Positions 27,174-37,171 are shown, counted from the stretch's first letter. The stretch: DNA of 64,000 bases from Natronorubrum bangense (GCF_004799645.1 NZ_CP031306.1:248001-312000), one strand, 5' to 3'. Made by a program: numbers and translations. The notes: generated by a model not told the origin, from the sequence alone.

Positions 27174-29189
27174 TTATGGCCGTTCGGCTTCAATCGGCTC
27201 TTTGCTGCTACCGTTGATTCCGGTTGCAAGCGCCTGGAGCTTTCCGACCGGATCAGGTTTTCCGACGATTGTCTGGACGACCAATAGGCCGGCCGTAGCG
27301 GCGAGAGCGCCAAGCTGCACCAGCAGGTCGGGGTAGACCATCACGATGATCCCGAGTGCGAAGAAGACGACTCGAGCACCGGTGGAGACGCTTCGACCGA
27401 AGGCAAACCGGTAGTTGATCCCGTGGATGATCGTCAGTGCACCGAGCATGGCGAGGGCACCAGCGCTGATCGCAGTCGCGTCGAACGCTCCGGAGACGAG
27501 CTCCGGATGGTAAATAAACGCGAATGGGAGCACATAGAGCGGCGCAGAGATTTTCAGTGCCTCCCAGACGGTCTTCCAGAAACTCGCACCGGCGATCCCA
27601 CAGGCGACCGCAGCGCACGTAGCGATTGGCGGGGTCAGTCCGGCGAGGATTGCAGCGTAGAAGACGAAGTAGTGTGCAGCAAAGTCGGGAAGGAGGAACT
27701 GTCCGGTCAGTGCAGGCGCGACCAGCAACGCGACGATCGTGTACGCTGCCGATGTCGGCATTCCCAGCCCGAGGAGGATGCAGATTATCATCGACATCAC
27801 TGCCGCGAGGAGGAGGACGCCACCGGAGAGGTCCATCAATGCAAGCGAGATTGCCGTCGGAACGCCAGTCGTGAGCAAGATATCGACGACGCCGTTGATT
27901 GCTGCAAGGATGATTGCAACCGGTGCGAGCACCACAGCGCCCTCACGGGCCCCGTCGCGAGTATGTACAAGAACTTCGCGACCCTTTGCTGTCAGGCTCT
28001 CTCCTTCGTACAGGGCTCTTGCAATCGGGAACGTGATGCCAGTGATGATCATCGCCACCGCCGTCCACAGCGCACCGGTCATCACGGTGTACTGTAGGAC
28101 ACCAAGCACGTAGAGGAGGATCACAAGCGGAATCGCGTACTTGAGGCCCTCATAAATGAACTCACCGGTGGTTTTGGTCCCTTGGAAGTAGTCGTCCATC
28201 GTGGGATTCTCGATCTGTGGTGCTGCAATATAGTGAACACCGGCAAAAATCGAGACCATGAGGATTGCTGCCGGGATGAGTCCAGCGAGCATCACGTCGA
28301 CGTACGTGACAGAACCACCGATCACTGAGACCATGATGAACGCTGCTGCACCCATCACGGGTGGGAGGACCTGACCAGCAGTCGAGGCAACGGACTCGAT
28401 CCCGCCGGCGGTTTCGGGTTTGACGCCGCTTTCTTTCATCATCGGAATCGTGAACGATCCGGTCATTCCCGCATTTGCGGTCTGACTCCCGTTAACAGAG
28501 CCGATGACAGCACTGGCGACGACCGCAGTTTGGGCGACCCCAGACGAGATGTATTTCGCGGAGCGAACCGCCAGCCGCAAGATCATGTCGAACGCGCCGT
28601 AGGCCTTGAGCAGGCCAGCATAGAGCAAAAAGGGCGCGATCCATGCTGCCACGAGTCGGTTGAGTGACCCGAAAAAGCCCTCGACCTCGAGGACGAGGAG
28701 GCGAAGCATCCGTTCGGACGTGATGCCGCCGTGTCCCAGGATGCCACCGATGTACTGGCCGAACAGACCGTATCCGATTCCGGCAAGCAAGACGACGAGG
28801 AACGTCATTCCGAACGATCGCCAGGTCAGATAAACGATTACCAGCGTGAACGCAAGCGCGAGCGCGAGTGCTGAATCGGTCGCGATCCCGCGTGCACCTT
28901 CATAGAGGGCACTGTAGTTGGTAAAGAGGTAGACCACCGTCGTGATGACGACGGCTGCAGATATCGTGAGCAACACCGCTGAAAGGCGGTCTTCCTCTTC
29001 GATGACGCCGATGAATTCGTTGACAATGTACACGAGTAAGATCGCGCCCAGAAACACGATCCCATACTGTGCACGCGGCATCAGCTGAGAGTACGACCAG
29101 CCGAGGACCATCACCCAGAAGAGGACCGATCCGTAGGTGAGGACCGACTCGAGTATCCGTTTGTTCCGGTCTGTGTTGAGAGTCACCAT
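27174..29189 (-). CDS. TRAP transporter fused permease (DctQM, TAXI type)
   Basis: 671 residues with about 17 membrane helices: four N-terminal helices (the small-permease part) fused to the DctM-like large permease. Characteristic pieces are VNGSQTANAGMTGSFTIPMM, FIMVSVIGGSVTYVDVM and GLGMPTSAAYTIVALLVAPA. It imports organic acids with a Na+ or H+ gradient together with the TAXI binding protein encoded just upstream. The ATG at 29189 is chosen since it gives MVTLNTDRNKRI; an ATG 19 codons upstream is possible. Confidence 0.92.
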   Translation of the reverse strand: MVTLNTDRNKRILESVLTYGSVLFWVMVLGWSYSQLMPRAQYGIVFLGAILLVYIVNEFIGVIEEEDRLSAVLLTISAAVVITTVVYLFTNYSALYEGARGIATDSALALALAFTLVIVYLTWRSFGMTFLVVLLAGIGYGLFGQYIGGILGHGGITSERMLRLLVLEVEGFFGSLNRLVAAWIAPFLLYAGLLKAYGAFDMILRLAVRSAKYISSGVAQTAVVASAVIGSVNGSQTANAGMTGSFTIPMMKESGVKPETAGGIESVASTAGQVLPPVMGAAAFIMVSVIGGSVTYVDVMLAGLIPAAILMVSIFAGVHYIAAPQIENPTMDDYFQGTKTTGEFIYEGLKYAIPLVILLYVLGVLQYTVMTGALWTAVAMIITGITFPIARALYEGESLTAKGREVLVHTRDGAREGAVVLAPVAIILAAINGVVDILLTTGVPTAISLALMDLSGGVLLLAAVMSMIICILLGLGMPTSAAYTIVALLVAPALTGQFLLPDFAAHYFVFYAAILAGLTPPIATCAAVACGIAGASFWKTVWEALKISAPLYVLPFAFIYHPELVSGAFDATAISAGALAMLGALTIIHGINYRFAFGRSVSTGARVVFFALGIIVMVYPDLLVQLGALAATAGLLVVQTIVGKPDPVGKLQALATGINGSSKEPIEAERP

Positions 29190-29282
29190 TGCATAGTCAC
29201 CTACGGCTATTCGATACGCGATACTGGCGATGTGTTTTGTTATCAATCATTATAGTTCGTAGAGGGTGTGCTACGTTTCTGT

Positions 29283-30314
29283 TCAGATCTCGCCGCGAGT
29301 CCAGGAGTCGTCCCAGACGCCGTGTTCCTCGAAGAAATCCGCGACACCGGGGTGAATCTCGAGGTCTTCGATAACGGCTTCGGTCATCGATTCTGGCGTG
29401 TGGTCGATCGTCGTCGGATCGGATTCACGGATCGTGTCGTCGTGCTCATATGCGAGGCGTGCGATCTCGTAGGTCGCATCTGCCGACACTTCGGGTCCGA
29501 ACGCCCACTGTGCACCGAGTGCCCAGCTGGTTACAGTGTCAGTGATTTCGGTGACATCCTGGTTCCAGCCGTAGGGCTCGAACTCCGTTTTGAGTGCGCC
29601 AGGCGTGTTATCGATTGCCTCTTCGAACTCGTCGTGGATCGGGATCGCTTGCAAGTCCGCCTGCACGTCGACTTCTTCGGCCCACGAGGTGAGGTCGACG
29701 CCGTTTGCACCGTAAACACACAGTGCGTCCACTCGGCCTTCCTCAACCGCACCAGCAACGTCGCCGGTGTCACCATTGTAGATTCGACCCTCGTCGTCGA
29801 GCGGTTCCCACATACCGGCCCGATCAATGACCTCCTCGGTCAGCAGTCGGGTACCGAATCCTGGCTGAATCGGGTAGATATCGTAATCTCCGTCCACGAT
29901 GTCGGCGGTCGATTCGATGCCCGACTCTTCAGTTGCGACCCAGTACATCTCGAGGCTCGTGAACACGAACCCCTGCATCGGGAAGTCGTCGACAGGGTCC
30001 TCGTCGAAGGGATCTTCTTCGTTCATCGCCTTCGACAGCGAGTTGTTGTCGACGGCCATCGCGGGGATGTTATCGCTGTCGAACTCGTCGAGGTTTGCGG
30101 TCCACCCGCTCGTAACCTGCGGCGAGACGTTCACGTCTTCGCTGTGCTCGTTTGCCGCACGTGCAAGCGCCTGTGCCGCCTGCTGGCTCGAGCTGTTTTC
30201 GGAGGTCGCACCGATCGTGACCGTCTCCCCGTCACTGCCGAGACAACCAGCAAGACCGGCGATTCCTGCTGCACCAGTTGCCTTAAGAACATTACGTCGA
30301 CTCAGCTGCGTCAT
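29283..30314 (-). CDS. TAXI-family TRAP transporter substrate-binding lipoprotein
   Basis: 343 residues from the ATG at 30314. The twin-arginine signal SRRNVLKATG is followed by a lipobox LAGC, so the protein is exported folded and anchored by lipid. TIGATSENSSSQQAAQALAR and PMQGFVFTSLEMYWVATEES fit the TAXI group, which binds glutamate/glutamine or other carboxylates in studied members; the ligand here is unknown. It is the first gene of a two-gene operon with the fused permease (93-base gap). A start three codons upstream (30323) is equally possible. Confidence 0.92.
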   Translation of the reverse strand: MTQLSRRNVLKATGAAGIAGLAGCLGSDGETVTIGATSENSSSQQAAQALARAANEHSEDVNVSPQVTSGWTANLDEFDSDNIPAMAVDNNSLSKAMNEEDPFDEDPVDDFPMQGFVFTSLEMYWVATEESGIESTADIVDGDYDIYPIQPGFGTRLLTEEVIDRAGMWEPLDDEGRIYNGDTGDVAGAVEEGRVDALCVYGANGVDLTSWAEEVDVQADLQAIPIHDEFEEAIDNTPGALKTEFEPYGWNQDVTEITDTVTSWALGAQWAFGPEVSADATYEIARLAYEHDDTIRESDPTTIDHTPESMTEAVIEDLEIHPGVADFFEEHGVWDDSWTRGEI

Positions 30315-30489
30315 ATCTGGCATATACTCACATGCTTGCACTTGCCTGGTTTAACTATGTTGGATTGACCATGATCTATGATCAATCATCATATGTTTCC
30401 GCACAAGAATATGTTTTGAGTGTTTATTATTAGGCTGCATTTTGCTAGCGGTGGTAAAGAAATTATCTGGCAGTGCAACGAGTTCGGAG

Positions 30490-30861
30490 CTAGACGCGTT
30501 CGACGAACTCGACGACGTAGCCGTTCGGATCACGAACAAACGCGACTCGTCGATCGATTGCATCCATCGTCGTCGGCTCCTCGAGGACGTCACAGTCGGT
30601 TTCTGAGACGACGCGGTCGAAAACGTCGTCGGTATCTTCGACACCGAGTGCGAGGTGGTCGATACCCGTTGGATCAGCTGTGTCTCCGTCGGGATCGTGC
30701 TTGAACTGAATCTCGGAACCGTCAGGGGTGCCGATGTAGACGTTTTCGACGCCGTCGTCGGCCGTAAACCCCCACGTCTCCTCGAGTCCAAGGATATCAC
30801 AGTAGAAGGTTCTCGTCGCGTCGATATCGTCGACCCAGATTGCAGTATGGATGAACTCCAT
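30490..30861 (-). CDS. VOC-family metalloprotein (glyoxalase-like)
   Basis: 123 residues forming two paired beta-alpha-beta-beta-beta modules. Metal-ligand positions of glyoxalase I are all present: H5, E50, H69 and E118. FYCDILGLEETWGFTADDGV and FVRDPNGYVVEFVERV are standard VOC segments. Its substrate could be lactoylglutathione-like or another small thiol adduct; haloarchaea use gamma-glutamylcysteine rather than glutathione. The ATG at 30861 gives the family N-terminus; the longer open frame upstream overlaps the MFS gene and is rejected. Confidence 0.88.
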   Translation of the reverse strand: MEFIHTAIWVDDIDATRTFYCDILGLEETWGFTADDGVENVYIGTPDGSEIQFKHDPDGDTADPTGIDHLALGVEDTDDVFDRVVSETDCDVLEEPTTMDAIDRRVAFVRDPNGYVVEFVERV

Positions 30862-30965
30862 ACGTGTACCATTGCGATTGTGTTCATAACGGTTGATATT
30901 CCATGTGGCGTGCGAGCCAGTGACCAACCGGTACAACAGGGTCCTCGAGCGTGGGAGACGGTGTG

Positions 30966-32162
30966 TTACGTTCGCCAGAGGAGAACGACGAGAAGCAAGA
31001 GGGCAACGAACGACGCGCCCGCGAGCATCGTCCACGCCGCCTCGTAGCTGCGAGTATCGACGATGAGACCGAATGCGGGCGGTGCAAGCAGAGCACCGCA
31101 GTTGAGCGCGATCTGTCCACCGGCGGTCGCGCTTCCCATCTCTTCGGTGGGAACGAGCGAGCCAATACAGGAGTAGTAGACGCCAGTAAAGCCGAGTACA
31201 AAGAAACCGAGCAAAGAAAAGAGGACGAGCGCGACGACTGGACTGTCGACAAACGTCACTGCGACGAAAAGGACTGCTGAGGCACTCGCTTGGAGACAGA
31301 GGATACGAAGTGTCGATGCGGTCAGCGGCATCGAAAGATGATCGGCGAGCCAACCGAATCCGATACGGCCAGCGCTGCCAAAGACCTGCGCGGCAGCAAG
31401 GGTAACACCAGCGAGAACGACGCTTGCACCGACATTCTCATCGATGTAAAGAATGGTGTACCCGATCGTGGTAAACAGGCCTGCGCCAAGCGCGAATCCA
31501 GCAGCTGCCAACAGCATGTACTCCGGATTCGCAAGGTGGCCGCGGATACCGTGACGATTGCTGTCGCCGCTCCGACTCCCAGCATCATAGATCGACCAGA
31601 AGACGATACTTATAATCACCGCCCAGCCCGCCGCAAGGAGGAACGCGACTTCCCAGCCGAAGTATGCGGCACCGAACCACGGGACAAGAACGGCACTGAT
31701 CCCACTTCCGGCAGTCACACCCACCTGCTTGATCCCCATCGAGGTGTTGAGCCGGTCGGCTGGAATCGCATTGAAAACTGCCTTATTAGTACCCGGCATC
31801 GCTGTCGCATAGAACGCACCAAGGACGAACACGGCCGCGAGCAAGGTGAGATACGTCGGTGCTGCCGTCACGCCAACGGCACCGACGGCGAGGCCGAGCA
31901 ATCCGAGGACCAACGCTCGGTCTTCTCCGTGCTCGTCGATAATCGACCCGACCGGGAGCAAAAAGAGCGTATAGCCGAGTGTCAGCGTCGTCATCATCAC
32001 GCCGACGTAGGTCGCAGAAATGCCAAACTCATCACGGATGAACGGCGTCACCGCATACACTGAATAAAAACAGATACTCGCGGTCACCTGCCACAGAAGG
32101 ATTAGTGCAGTGTACCCTTTCCACCCTCGAACTTGGAGTCGTGATTCGACGGCGTTGCTCAT
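30966..32162 (-). CDS. MFS transporter
   Basis: 398 residues with 12 predicted helices. The loop 2-3 motif is GSIIDEHGEDRAL, near the usual G-x3-D-x3-R pattern, and the second half has a related loop GWLADHLSMPL. The absence of a Tat or Sec signal is normal. The substrate cannot be told; the general look (single helix 1 start WKGYTALILLWQVTASICF) is of the oxalate/formate or nitrate-like MFS groups in haloarchaea. Confidence 0.9.
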   Translation of the reverse strand: MSNAVESRLQVRGWKGYTALILLWQVTASICFYSVYAVTPFIRDEFGISATYVGVMMTTLTLGYTLFLLPVGSIIDEHGEDRALVLGLLGLAVGAVGVTAAPTYLTLLAAVFVLGAFYATAMPGTNKAVFNAIPADRLNTSMGIKQVGVTAGSGISAVLVPWFGAAYFGWEVAFLLAAGWAVIISIVFWSIYDAGSRSGDSNRHGIRGHLANPEYMLLAAAGFALGAGLFTTIGYTILYIDENVGASVVLAGVTLAAAQVFGSAGRIGFGWLADHLSMPLTASTLRILCLQASASAVLFVAVTFVDSPVVALVLFSLLGFFVLGFTGVYYSCIGSLVPTEEMGSATAGGQIALNCGALLAPPAFGLIVDTRSYEAAWTMLAGASFVALLLLVVLLWRT

Positions 32163-32449
32163 CGCGTCTCCGTCACCCGATCAGAACTAGTGCTGGTCGT
32201 CTGCCGGTCGGTTCCCCGGAAATGACGCGTGCGAAGCGGAACTCTAGCGTCGTATTCGACGGCAAACGGAACATGATTGAGAGCCACAAGTACACGACAC
32301 ACGCACAGTCGTCGAAATAACTGCTGTGATCGAGCATGATTGGCTGTCGAGAGTCAAGCGATGTCTCCTACACAGAGAACACCCCCGTTCGGTATCCCAC
32401 CTCACCGAAAACAGAACGCTCACTTCCGTCGAGACCAGAGACACCGGCG
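32163..32449. other. intergenic region before the metal-binding protein
   Basis: 287 bases between divergent genes, with no supported coding frame. Probable promoters are included but no clear TATA was assigned. Confidence 0.4.
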
Positions 32450-32659
32450 ATGAAACAGACAACACTCGAGGTAACCGGCATGGCGTGTGATGGCTGTGAG
32501 GCAACCGTGACCGACGCACTCGAGGCGCTCGAGGGGGTCGCGTCTGCGACGGCAGACCACGAGGCGGGCGAGGTACGCGTCGAACACGATGAGACGACGG
32601 TTGACGAGATTACGGTTAGCGGAACGATCGAAGACGCGGGCTACGACGTGGCGACCTGA
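32450..32659 (+). CDS. CopZ-like heavy-metal-associated domain protein
   Basis: A 69-residue stand-alone HMA domain. MKQTTLEVTGMACDGCEATV carries the metal-binding MxCxxC with C13 and C16, and the ferredoxin-like fold ends EDAGYDVAT. It probably carries Cu(I) in the cytosol to a P-type ATPase or regulator, neither of which is in this window. Confidence 0.92.
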   Translation: MKQTTLEVTGMACDGCEATVTDALEALEGVASATADHEAGEVRVEHDETTVDEITVSGTIEDAGYDVAT

Positions 32660-32822
32660 TACGGTTTGCCGTCCCGATGTCCTGCCACGACCGCAGGACT
32701 GCTCGCGGTCACGCCGGAAATGAATTACAGCAGACCGCATGCCGGTGCAGTCGGTGAGCAGCGACGACGGCTGCGGACACGAACTGACAAACTGTTTTAG
32801 GTCGGAGGGTGAATCCTCCGCT

Positions 32823-33755
32823 ATGGAAAGTCTCAATCGGATGGCGATCGAGCTGGTCGACGAGGCCCTCGAGTACGCCGAGGAGCTGAACATCGGTGGC
32901 TACGACCTCGACAACGAGGCGACAGTACTCGACTTCGGACTCGAGTTCGCCGGCGGGATCGAGGCAGGGCTGTTACTGACGGAGATTCAGACAGCAGGGA
33001 TGGCAACGCCGAGTCACGACCTCGGCGAACTCGGTGGCGCGCCGGTTCCGTTCGTCGAACTCTCGACGGATCAGCCGGCGCTGTCGCTGCTCTGCTCGCA
33101 GAAGGCGGGCTGGGAGCTAACGACCGAGGATTTCGAGGGGCTTGGCAGCGGTCCGGCACGTGCGCTCGTGGCCGAGGAATCGGAGTTCCGCCGCGTCGGC
33201 TACACGGACGCGTTCGATCTGACGGCGCTGGCTGTCGAAACGGATCAGGACCCAACCGAAGCCGCCGCTGAACAGGTCGCTGACCTCGCCGAAGTCGAGA
33301 CCAGCGGTGTCTTCCTGCTTGCGTACCCAACCGCGAGTCACGTTGGATCGATCACGAACGCCGCTCGCACGGCCGAACTTGCGACGTTCCGCCTCTCGGA
33401 ACTGGGCTACGATCCGATGGACATCGTCTCGGCGACGGGACGGGCACCGGTCGCGCCCGTCGCTGGCGACGAGCGGACTGCCATCGCACGCACGAACGAC
33501 GCGATCGCCTACGGCGGCACGGCACATCTGACGGTCCGTGAGGATGCCGATGTCTTCGACTCGGTGCCGTCGACGGCCGCCGAGGGCCACGGCCGGCCGT
33601 TCGGAGAGATCTTTGACGATCTCGAGTGGGACTTCACGGAGGTCCCGTCGGATCTCTTCGCGCCTGCGAAGGTGACAGTCGACGTCATCGGCGGCCCAAC
33701 GTACGTCTACGGCGAGACGGACGAAGAGCTGCTCGTCGAGTCGTTCGACCTGTAG
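32823..33755 (+). CDS. mch: methenyltetrahydromethanopterin cyclohydrolase
   Basis: 310 residues. Interconverts methenyl- and formyl-pterin C1 carriers; in haloarchaea, which lack methanogenesis, it is thought to work with a folate-like cofactor in C1 and purine/thymidylate supply. Conserved segments are GLEFAGGIEAGLLLTEIQTA, VFLLAYPTASHVGSITNAAR and TNDAIAYGGTAHLTV. The ATG at 32823 gives MESLNRMAIELVDEAL, the family start. It is monocistronic. Confidence 0.95.
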   Translation: MESLNRMAIELVDEALEYAEELNIGGYDLDNEATVLDFGLEFAGGIEAGLLLTEIQTAGMATPSHDLGELGGAPVPFVELSTDQPALSLLCSQKAGWELTTEDFEGLGSGPARALVAEESEFRRVGYTDAFDLTALAVETDQDPTEAAAEQVADLAEVETSGVFLLAYPTASHVGSITNAARTAELATFRLSELGYDPMDIVSATGRAPVAPVAGDERTAIARTNDAIAYGGTAHLTVREDADVFDSVPSTAAEGHGRPFGEIFDDLEWDFTEVPSDLFAPAKVTVDVIGGPTYVYGETDEELLVESFDL

Positions 33756-33802
33756 CCGGGCGTTCGAACCAGTGCCCGACGAAGCATGGAAAAGCGGCAG
33801 CG

Positions 33803-35404
33803 TTACTCGATCAGATGGACACCGGTCACCGTTCCGACACCCTTGCTGCGACCTTCGCGGAAGACGAACTTCTGGCCTTCCTCAACGAGGTAGGGTCGGA
33901 ACTTGAACCGGACCGTGGTTTCGCCGGTGTCACCCGGCAAGAGGCGACCGTTTTCGGGGGAGAACACGGCGGCCTCGCCGATCGTCTCGAGGTGGACGAC
34001 CGGTTCGTACCCCTCGCCGATCCGGGTAGGATGGTTGAGTACCATCACTTCGGCCTCGAACTCCCGAACCGGGTTGGGATCGGCGTCGCGAGGCAGGAGG
34101 ACCATGCCCCGGTCGATGGCGCTCTCTTTGACGCCTTTGAGTGCAATGCCGACGATTCGACCCGCCTGAGCCTTGTCGACACGGTGGTAGTGCATCTCGA
34201 TCGAGCGGACTTCGACCTCCCGGAAGCGGCCGTCGGGCATCGGGCCGAGTAAGAGTTCGTCGCCGGCTTCGACCTCGCCGGACATCACCGTCCCCGAGGC
34301 GACCGCGCCGACGCCAGTTACCGAGTAGCTCCGGTCGACGTACATCCTGAACTCGCCGGTGTCCTGGGACGTCTTTGGCAGGCGGTCGAACAGTTCGTCA
34401 AGCGTCTCGAGGCCGTCCATCGTAATCGCGCTGGTTTCGACGATCGGGACGACGCGATCACCGATCTCGTCGATGGCAGCGTCGACGCCGTGACGGGCGA
34501 CCCGCAGCGGCGATTTGTCGACTTCGCGGAGAACTCCTTCGACCTCGCGTTCGACTTCCTCGACACGCTCGTCGCTGACGGCGTCAGTTTTCGTGATCGC
34601 GACGATCGTCGGGAGATCGGTGGCGAGCAAGACGCCGAGGTGTTCGCGCGTGGTTCGGGTCGGACCGTCGTCGGCGGCGACGACGAGCAGGCCGTAATCG
34701 AGTTTCTGGCCGACGAGGCCGCGAATGGTCGTCCGCAGCCACGGCTCGTGGCCGACAGTGTCGACAAAGGAGACGAGTCGATCGGCTTCTTCGACGACCG
34801 ACGCTCGATCCGCCTTACGGTTCGGGTTTCGCACTCGGACCGGGCCCTCGTCATCGAAGCCGTAGACTGCATAGGAGAGGTCAGCCGAGAGGCCGCGTTC
34901 GACCTCGTGGGGTTGGACATCGAGGAAGCTACGTGTGGCACCGTCGCCGTCATCCGGCGTGCCAGTGATGAGCGATCCAACGAGTGTACTCTTGCCGTGG
35001 TCGACGTGACCCGCAGTGCCGACGACGACGTGTTCGTCGTCCGTCTCGAGGACACCACCTTCCTGGATGATCGCGATGCCGACGAGGCCGTCATCGACGC
35101 CCCACGTCTGGACGTCGTTGATATGCGCGTCGGCTTCCTCGGCGAGCAGCGAGAGAACGTCCATCGTCTCGGCGAACGTGTCCGGATCGATCCCGGCAAG
35201 GCCACCGTCGTCCGTTACACCAACGACGTAGGTCGCCTCGCCATCGCCGGAGAGCAGTCGGTGGCGCAGTTGTGCGGCCAAACTCTCTCGTCGTCCACCC
35301 TCGAGGTGGACGTCTCGTGAGAGTCGCTCTTTGAATTCGACGTTGCCACCGTCCTGTTCGCCACGGTCCAGGGCTCGCTTGAGAAGAGCCCGGTCACGGC
35401 TCAT
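33803..35404 (-). CDS. GTPBP1-like translational GTPase
   Basis: 533 residues. The GTPase domain has G1 GTAGHVDHGKST (near residue 130), G3 DTVGHE (near 215) and G4 TKTD (near 280), followed by EF-Tu-like domains 2 and 3 (MSGEVEAGDELLLGPMPDG). The roughly 120-residue N-terminal part (NVEFKERLSRDV, then GVTDDGGLAGI) resembles AlbA/Schlafen-like domains and is shared by the GTPBP1/GTPBP2 group. In eukaryotes that group acts in mRNA turnover and ribosome rescue; the archaeal role is unknown. The ATG at 35404 gives MSRDRALLKRALD, the probable start. Confidence 0.9.
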   Translation of the reverse strand: MSRDRALLKRALDRGEQDGGNVEFKERLSRDVHLEGGRRESLAAQLRHRLLSGDGEATYVVGVTDDGGLAGIDPDTFAETMDVLSLLAEEADAHINDVQTWGVDDGLVGIAIIQEGGVLETDDEHVVVGTAGHVDHGKSTLVGSLITGTPDDGDGATRSFLDVQPHEVERGLSADLSYAVYGFDDEGPVRVRNPNRKADRASVVEEADRLVSFVDTVGHEPWLRTTIRGLVGQKLDYGLLVVAADDGPTRTTREHLGVLLATDLPTIVAITKTDAVSDERVEEVEREVEGVLREVDKSPLRVARHGVDAAIDEIGDRVVPIVETSAITMDGLETLDELFDRLPKTSQDTGEFRMYVDRSYSVTGVGAVASGTVMSGEVEAGDELLLGPMPDGRFREVEVRSIEMHYHRVDKAQAGRIVGIALKGVKESAIDRGMVLLPRDADPNPVREFEAEVMVLNHPTRIGEGYEPVVHLETIGEAAVFSPENGRLLPGDTGETTVRFKFRPYLVEEGQKFVFREGRSKGVGTVTGVHLIE

Positions 35405-35595
35405 GTGGCCCGGTAGTATCCCACATGGCAAAAGCCTTCCCGTGGGTTGTGAACATAAAACATGATAGCATCGTCACAGCGGGCATCGTTCTCTCACGGA
35501 GACAGAAACGAGGTGTCCCACAGCCGTCGGATTCGTCGATCGTGACGGCGCAGTTCCAGCCCCGGTTTCAAGAGACTCGAGGCCCTACTACGGCC

Positions 35596-35775
35596 ATGAG
35601 CGTCAGCGGTCTCTGCCAGATCTGTGAGTCACGACTCGCCGAAGAGCAGTGTCAAAACTGTGGCACGCTCGCCTGTTCAGTCCACTACAAGGAAGCGCAT
35701 GGGCTCTGTGTCGACTGTGTCGCACAGGCAGACCCCAGCCGCCAGTCCGACGACGTGGATATCCACCGCCTGTGA
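35596..35775 (+). CDS. zinc-finger microprotein
   Basis: 59 residues with seven cysteines (7, 10, 19, 22, 27, 38, 41) and histidines 30 and 35. The arrangement resembles a cross-braced HIT- or B-box-like double zinc site: CQIC, CQNC, CSVHYKEAHGLC, CVDC. It probably binds RNA, DNA or protein; small zinc proteins of this kind are common in haloarchaea. It lies 7 bases before the next gene and is probably co-transcribed with it. The ATG at 35596 is used because the longer upstream frame has no cysteine-finger similarity and runs toward the divergent GTPase gene. Confidence 0.82.
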   Translation: MSVSGLCQICESRLAEEQCQNCGTLACSVHYKEAHGLCVDCVAQADPSRQSDDVDIHRL

Positions 35776-35782
35776 GGCCGCT

Positions 35783-36037
35783 ATGACGTCTATTCGTGAT
35801 CTACTCGACGAATCGCTTGCGATCGGTGACCGGTTTGACCTTCTCCTCGAGGAACGCGACGGCCGACTCGTCGCCGACCATCCACATGACTCGAGTCCGA
35901 TGGATATCGCGGTCGTCGAGGGACTCGAGCGACTCGAGGACCGACCGCCGGCGGAGCCAGTCGAGGTCGAACTCCTCGGTCGCGTCGTCGACGGCCGAAT
36001 CGCAGGTCGCGTGGTTGAAGATAGCCCGAACGGCTGA
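35783..36037 (+). CDS. small conserved haloarchaeal protein
   Basis: 84 residues, acidic, probably strand-rich. It contains IGDRFDLLLEERDGRLVADH and VEVELLGRVVDGRIAGRVVE. No motif is recognised. It follows the zinc-finger gene after 7 bases and converges with pyrF, suggesting a two-gene operon. Confidence 0.7.
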   Translation: MTSIRDLLDESLAIGDRFDLLLEERDGRLVADHPHDSSPMDIAVVEGLERLEDRPPAEPVEVELLGRVVDGRIAGRVVEDSPNG

Positions 36038-36095
36038 AACAGAACCGAGAAACGACGAACTGAAGAGCGTGTTCAGCCGAGACAGTGACCCAGCG

Positions 36096-36896
36096 TCACT
36101 CCCGATACTGGTTGAGCCGCTTTTTCAGCCGTTTTGCGGCCTGACCGCTGGCGTGGGCGAACTCCTCGCCCTGCTCTTCGCCCGCGAAGATGATCCCGCG
36201 CGAGGAGTTGACCAGCCCGACGCCGTCTGCGAGGCCGTACTCGACTGCGGCTTCGGCATCGCCGCCCTGTGCGCCGACGCCGGGCACGAGAAACGGCAGC
36301 TCCGGCACCTGCTCGCGCAACTCCTCGAGTTCTTCGGGTTTCGTCGCGCCGACGACGAGGCCGACGTTGTCGTTGTCGTTCCAGAGATCCGCCAGCGCGG
36401 CCACGCGCTCGTAGACGGGTTCGCCCGTCTCGAGTTCGAGGTCCTGAATGTCCGCACCGCCGGGGTTCGAGGTCCGACAGAGGATGAAGACGCCAGATTC
36501 CTCGTCTGCGAGAAACGGCTGCAGCGAGTCCCGGCCCATATACGGGTTGACCGTGATCGCGTCGACGGTCTCGAGCATCTCGGCGTACTGGCGGGTCGTG
36601 TTCCCGATGTCGGCTCGTTTCGCGTCGAGCAAGACGGGGACGTCCTTGCCGTGGGCGTAGGCGATCGTTTCCTCGAGTGCACGCCAGCCGTCAGGGTCTT
36701 CATAAAAGGCGGCGTTCGGCTTGTAGACGGCCGCGTGTTCGTGGGTGGCGTCGATGATCCGGCGGTTGAACGCCCACCGCGGGAGGTCGTGCTCCTGGAG
36801 GTGGGCAGGAATACGTGACGGGTCGGGATCGAGTCCGACGCTGACGACGCTGTCGACCGTCCGAATACGGTCGTGCAAGCGGTCGAAGAAGTTCAT
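36096..36896 (-). CDS. pyrF: orotidine 5'-phosphate decarboxylase
   Basis: 266 residues; last step of UMP synthesis. Catalytic residues lie in VLLDAKRADIGNTTRQYAEM (D91, K93, D96), and phosphate binding is in LVPGVGAQGGD and the NSSRGIIFAGE region. Length and motifs match the longer OMP decarboxylase subfamily used by haloarchaea, mycobacteria and actinobacteria. The ATG at 36896 gives MNFFDRLHDRIRTVDSVVSV, fitting the family. Confidence 0.95.
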   Translation of the reverse strand: MNFFDRLHDRIRTVDSVVSVGLDPDPSRIPAHLQEHDLPRWAFNRRIIDATHEHAAVYKPNAAFYEDPDGWRALEETIAYAHGKDVPVLLDAKRADIGNTTRQYAEMLETVDAITVNPYMGRDSLQPFLADEESGVFILCRTSNPGGADIQDLELETGEPVYERVAALADLWNDNDNVGLVVGATKPEELEELREQVPELPFLVPGVGAQGGDAEAAVEYGLADGVGLVNSSRGIIFAGEEQGEEFAHASGQAAKRLKKRLNQYRE

Positions 36897-37171
36897 GCGA
36901 GCGAGTGGTCCCCCGACGGTCGAAAAGGTTGCTATACTCTCGGCCGGAGTCAGAGAGCACTCGGACGCGTTCGAGAGCTCGGCCGCTCTCGAGACGTCTC
37001 GGTATACGTACACAGTAACCACACGTGCCCCGCAGAGACAGATCCGACGGATACGCCACCGAAGCGACCCGTATTCGATGCTCTCGACTCGAGCAGTTGT
37101 GCGTCTCGGTAGGTCCACTCCCAAATACTTTAGACAGCAACTACTTCGCGAATATAATCGAAACCTACCGC

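Noticed and set aside
30862..31353. N-terminal extension of the VOC protein
   Set aside because: The extension is Arg-rich and runs antiparallel inside the MFS gene region; the VOC domain starts exactly at the ATG at 30861.
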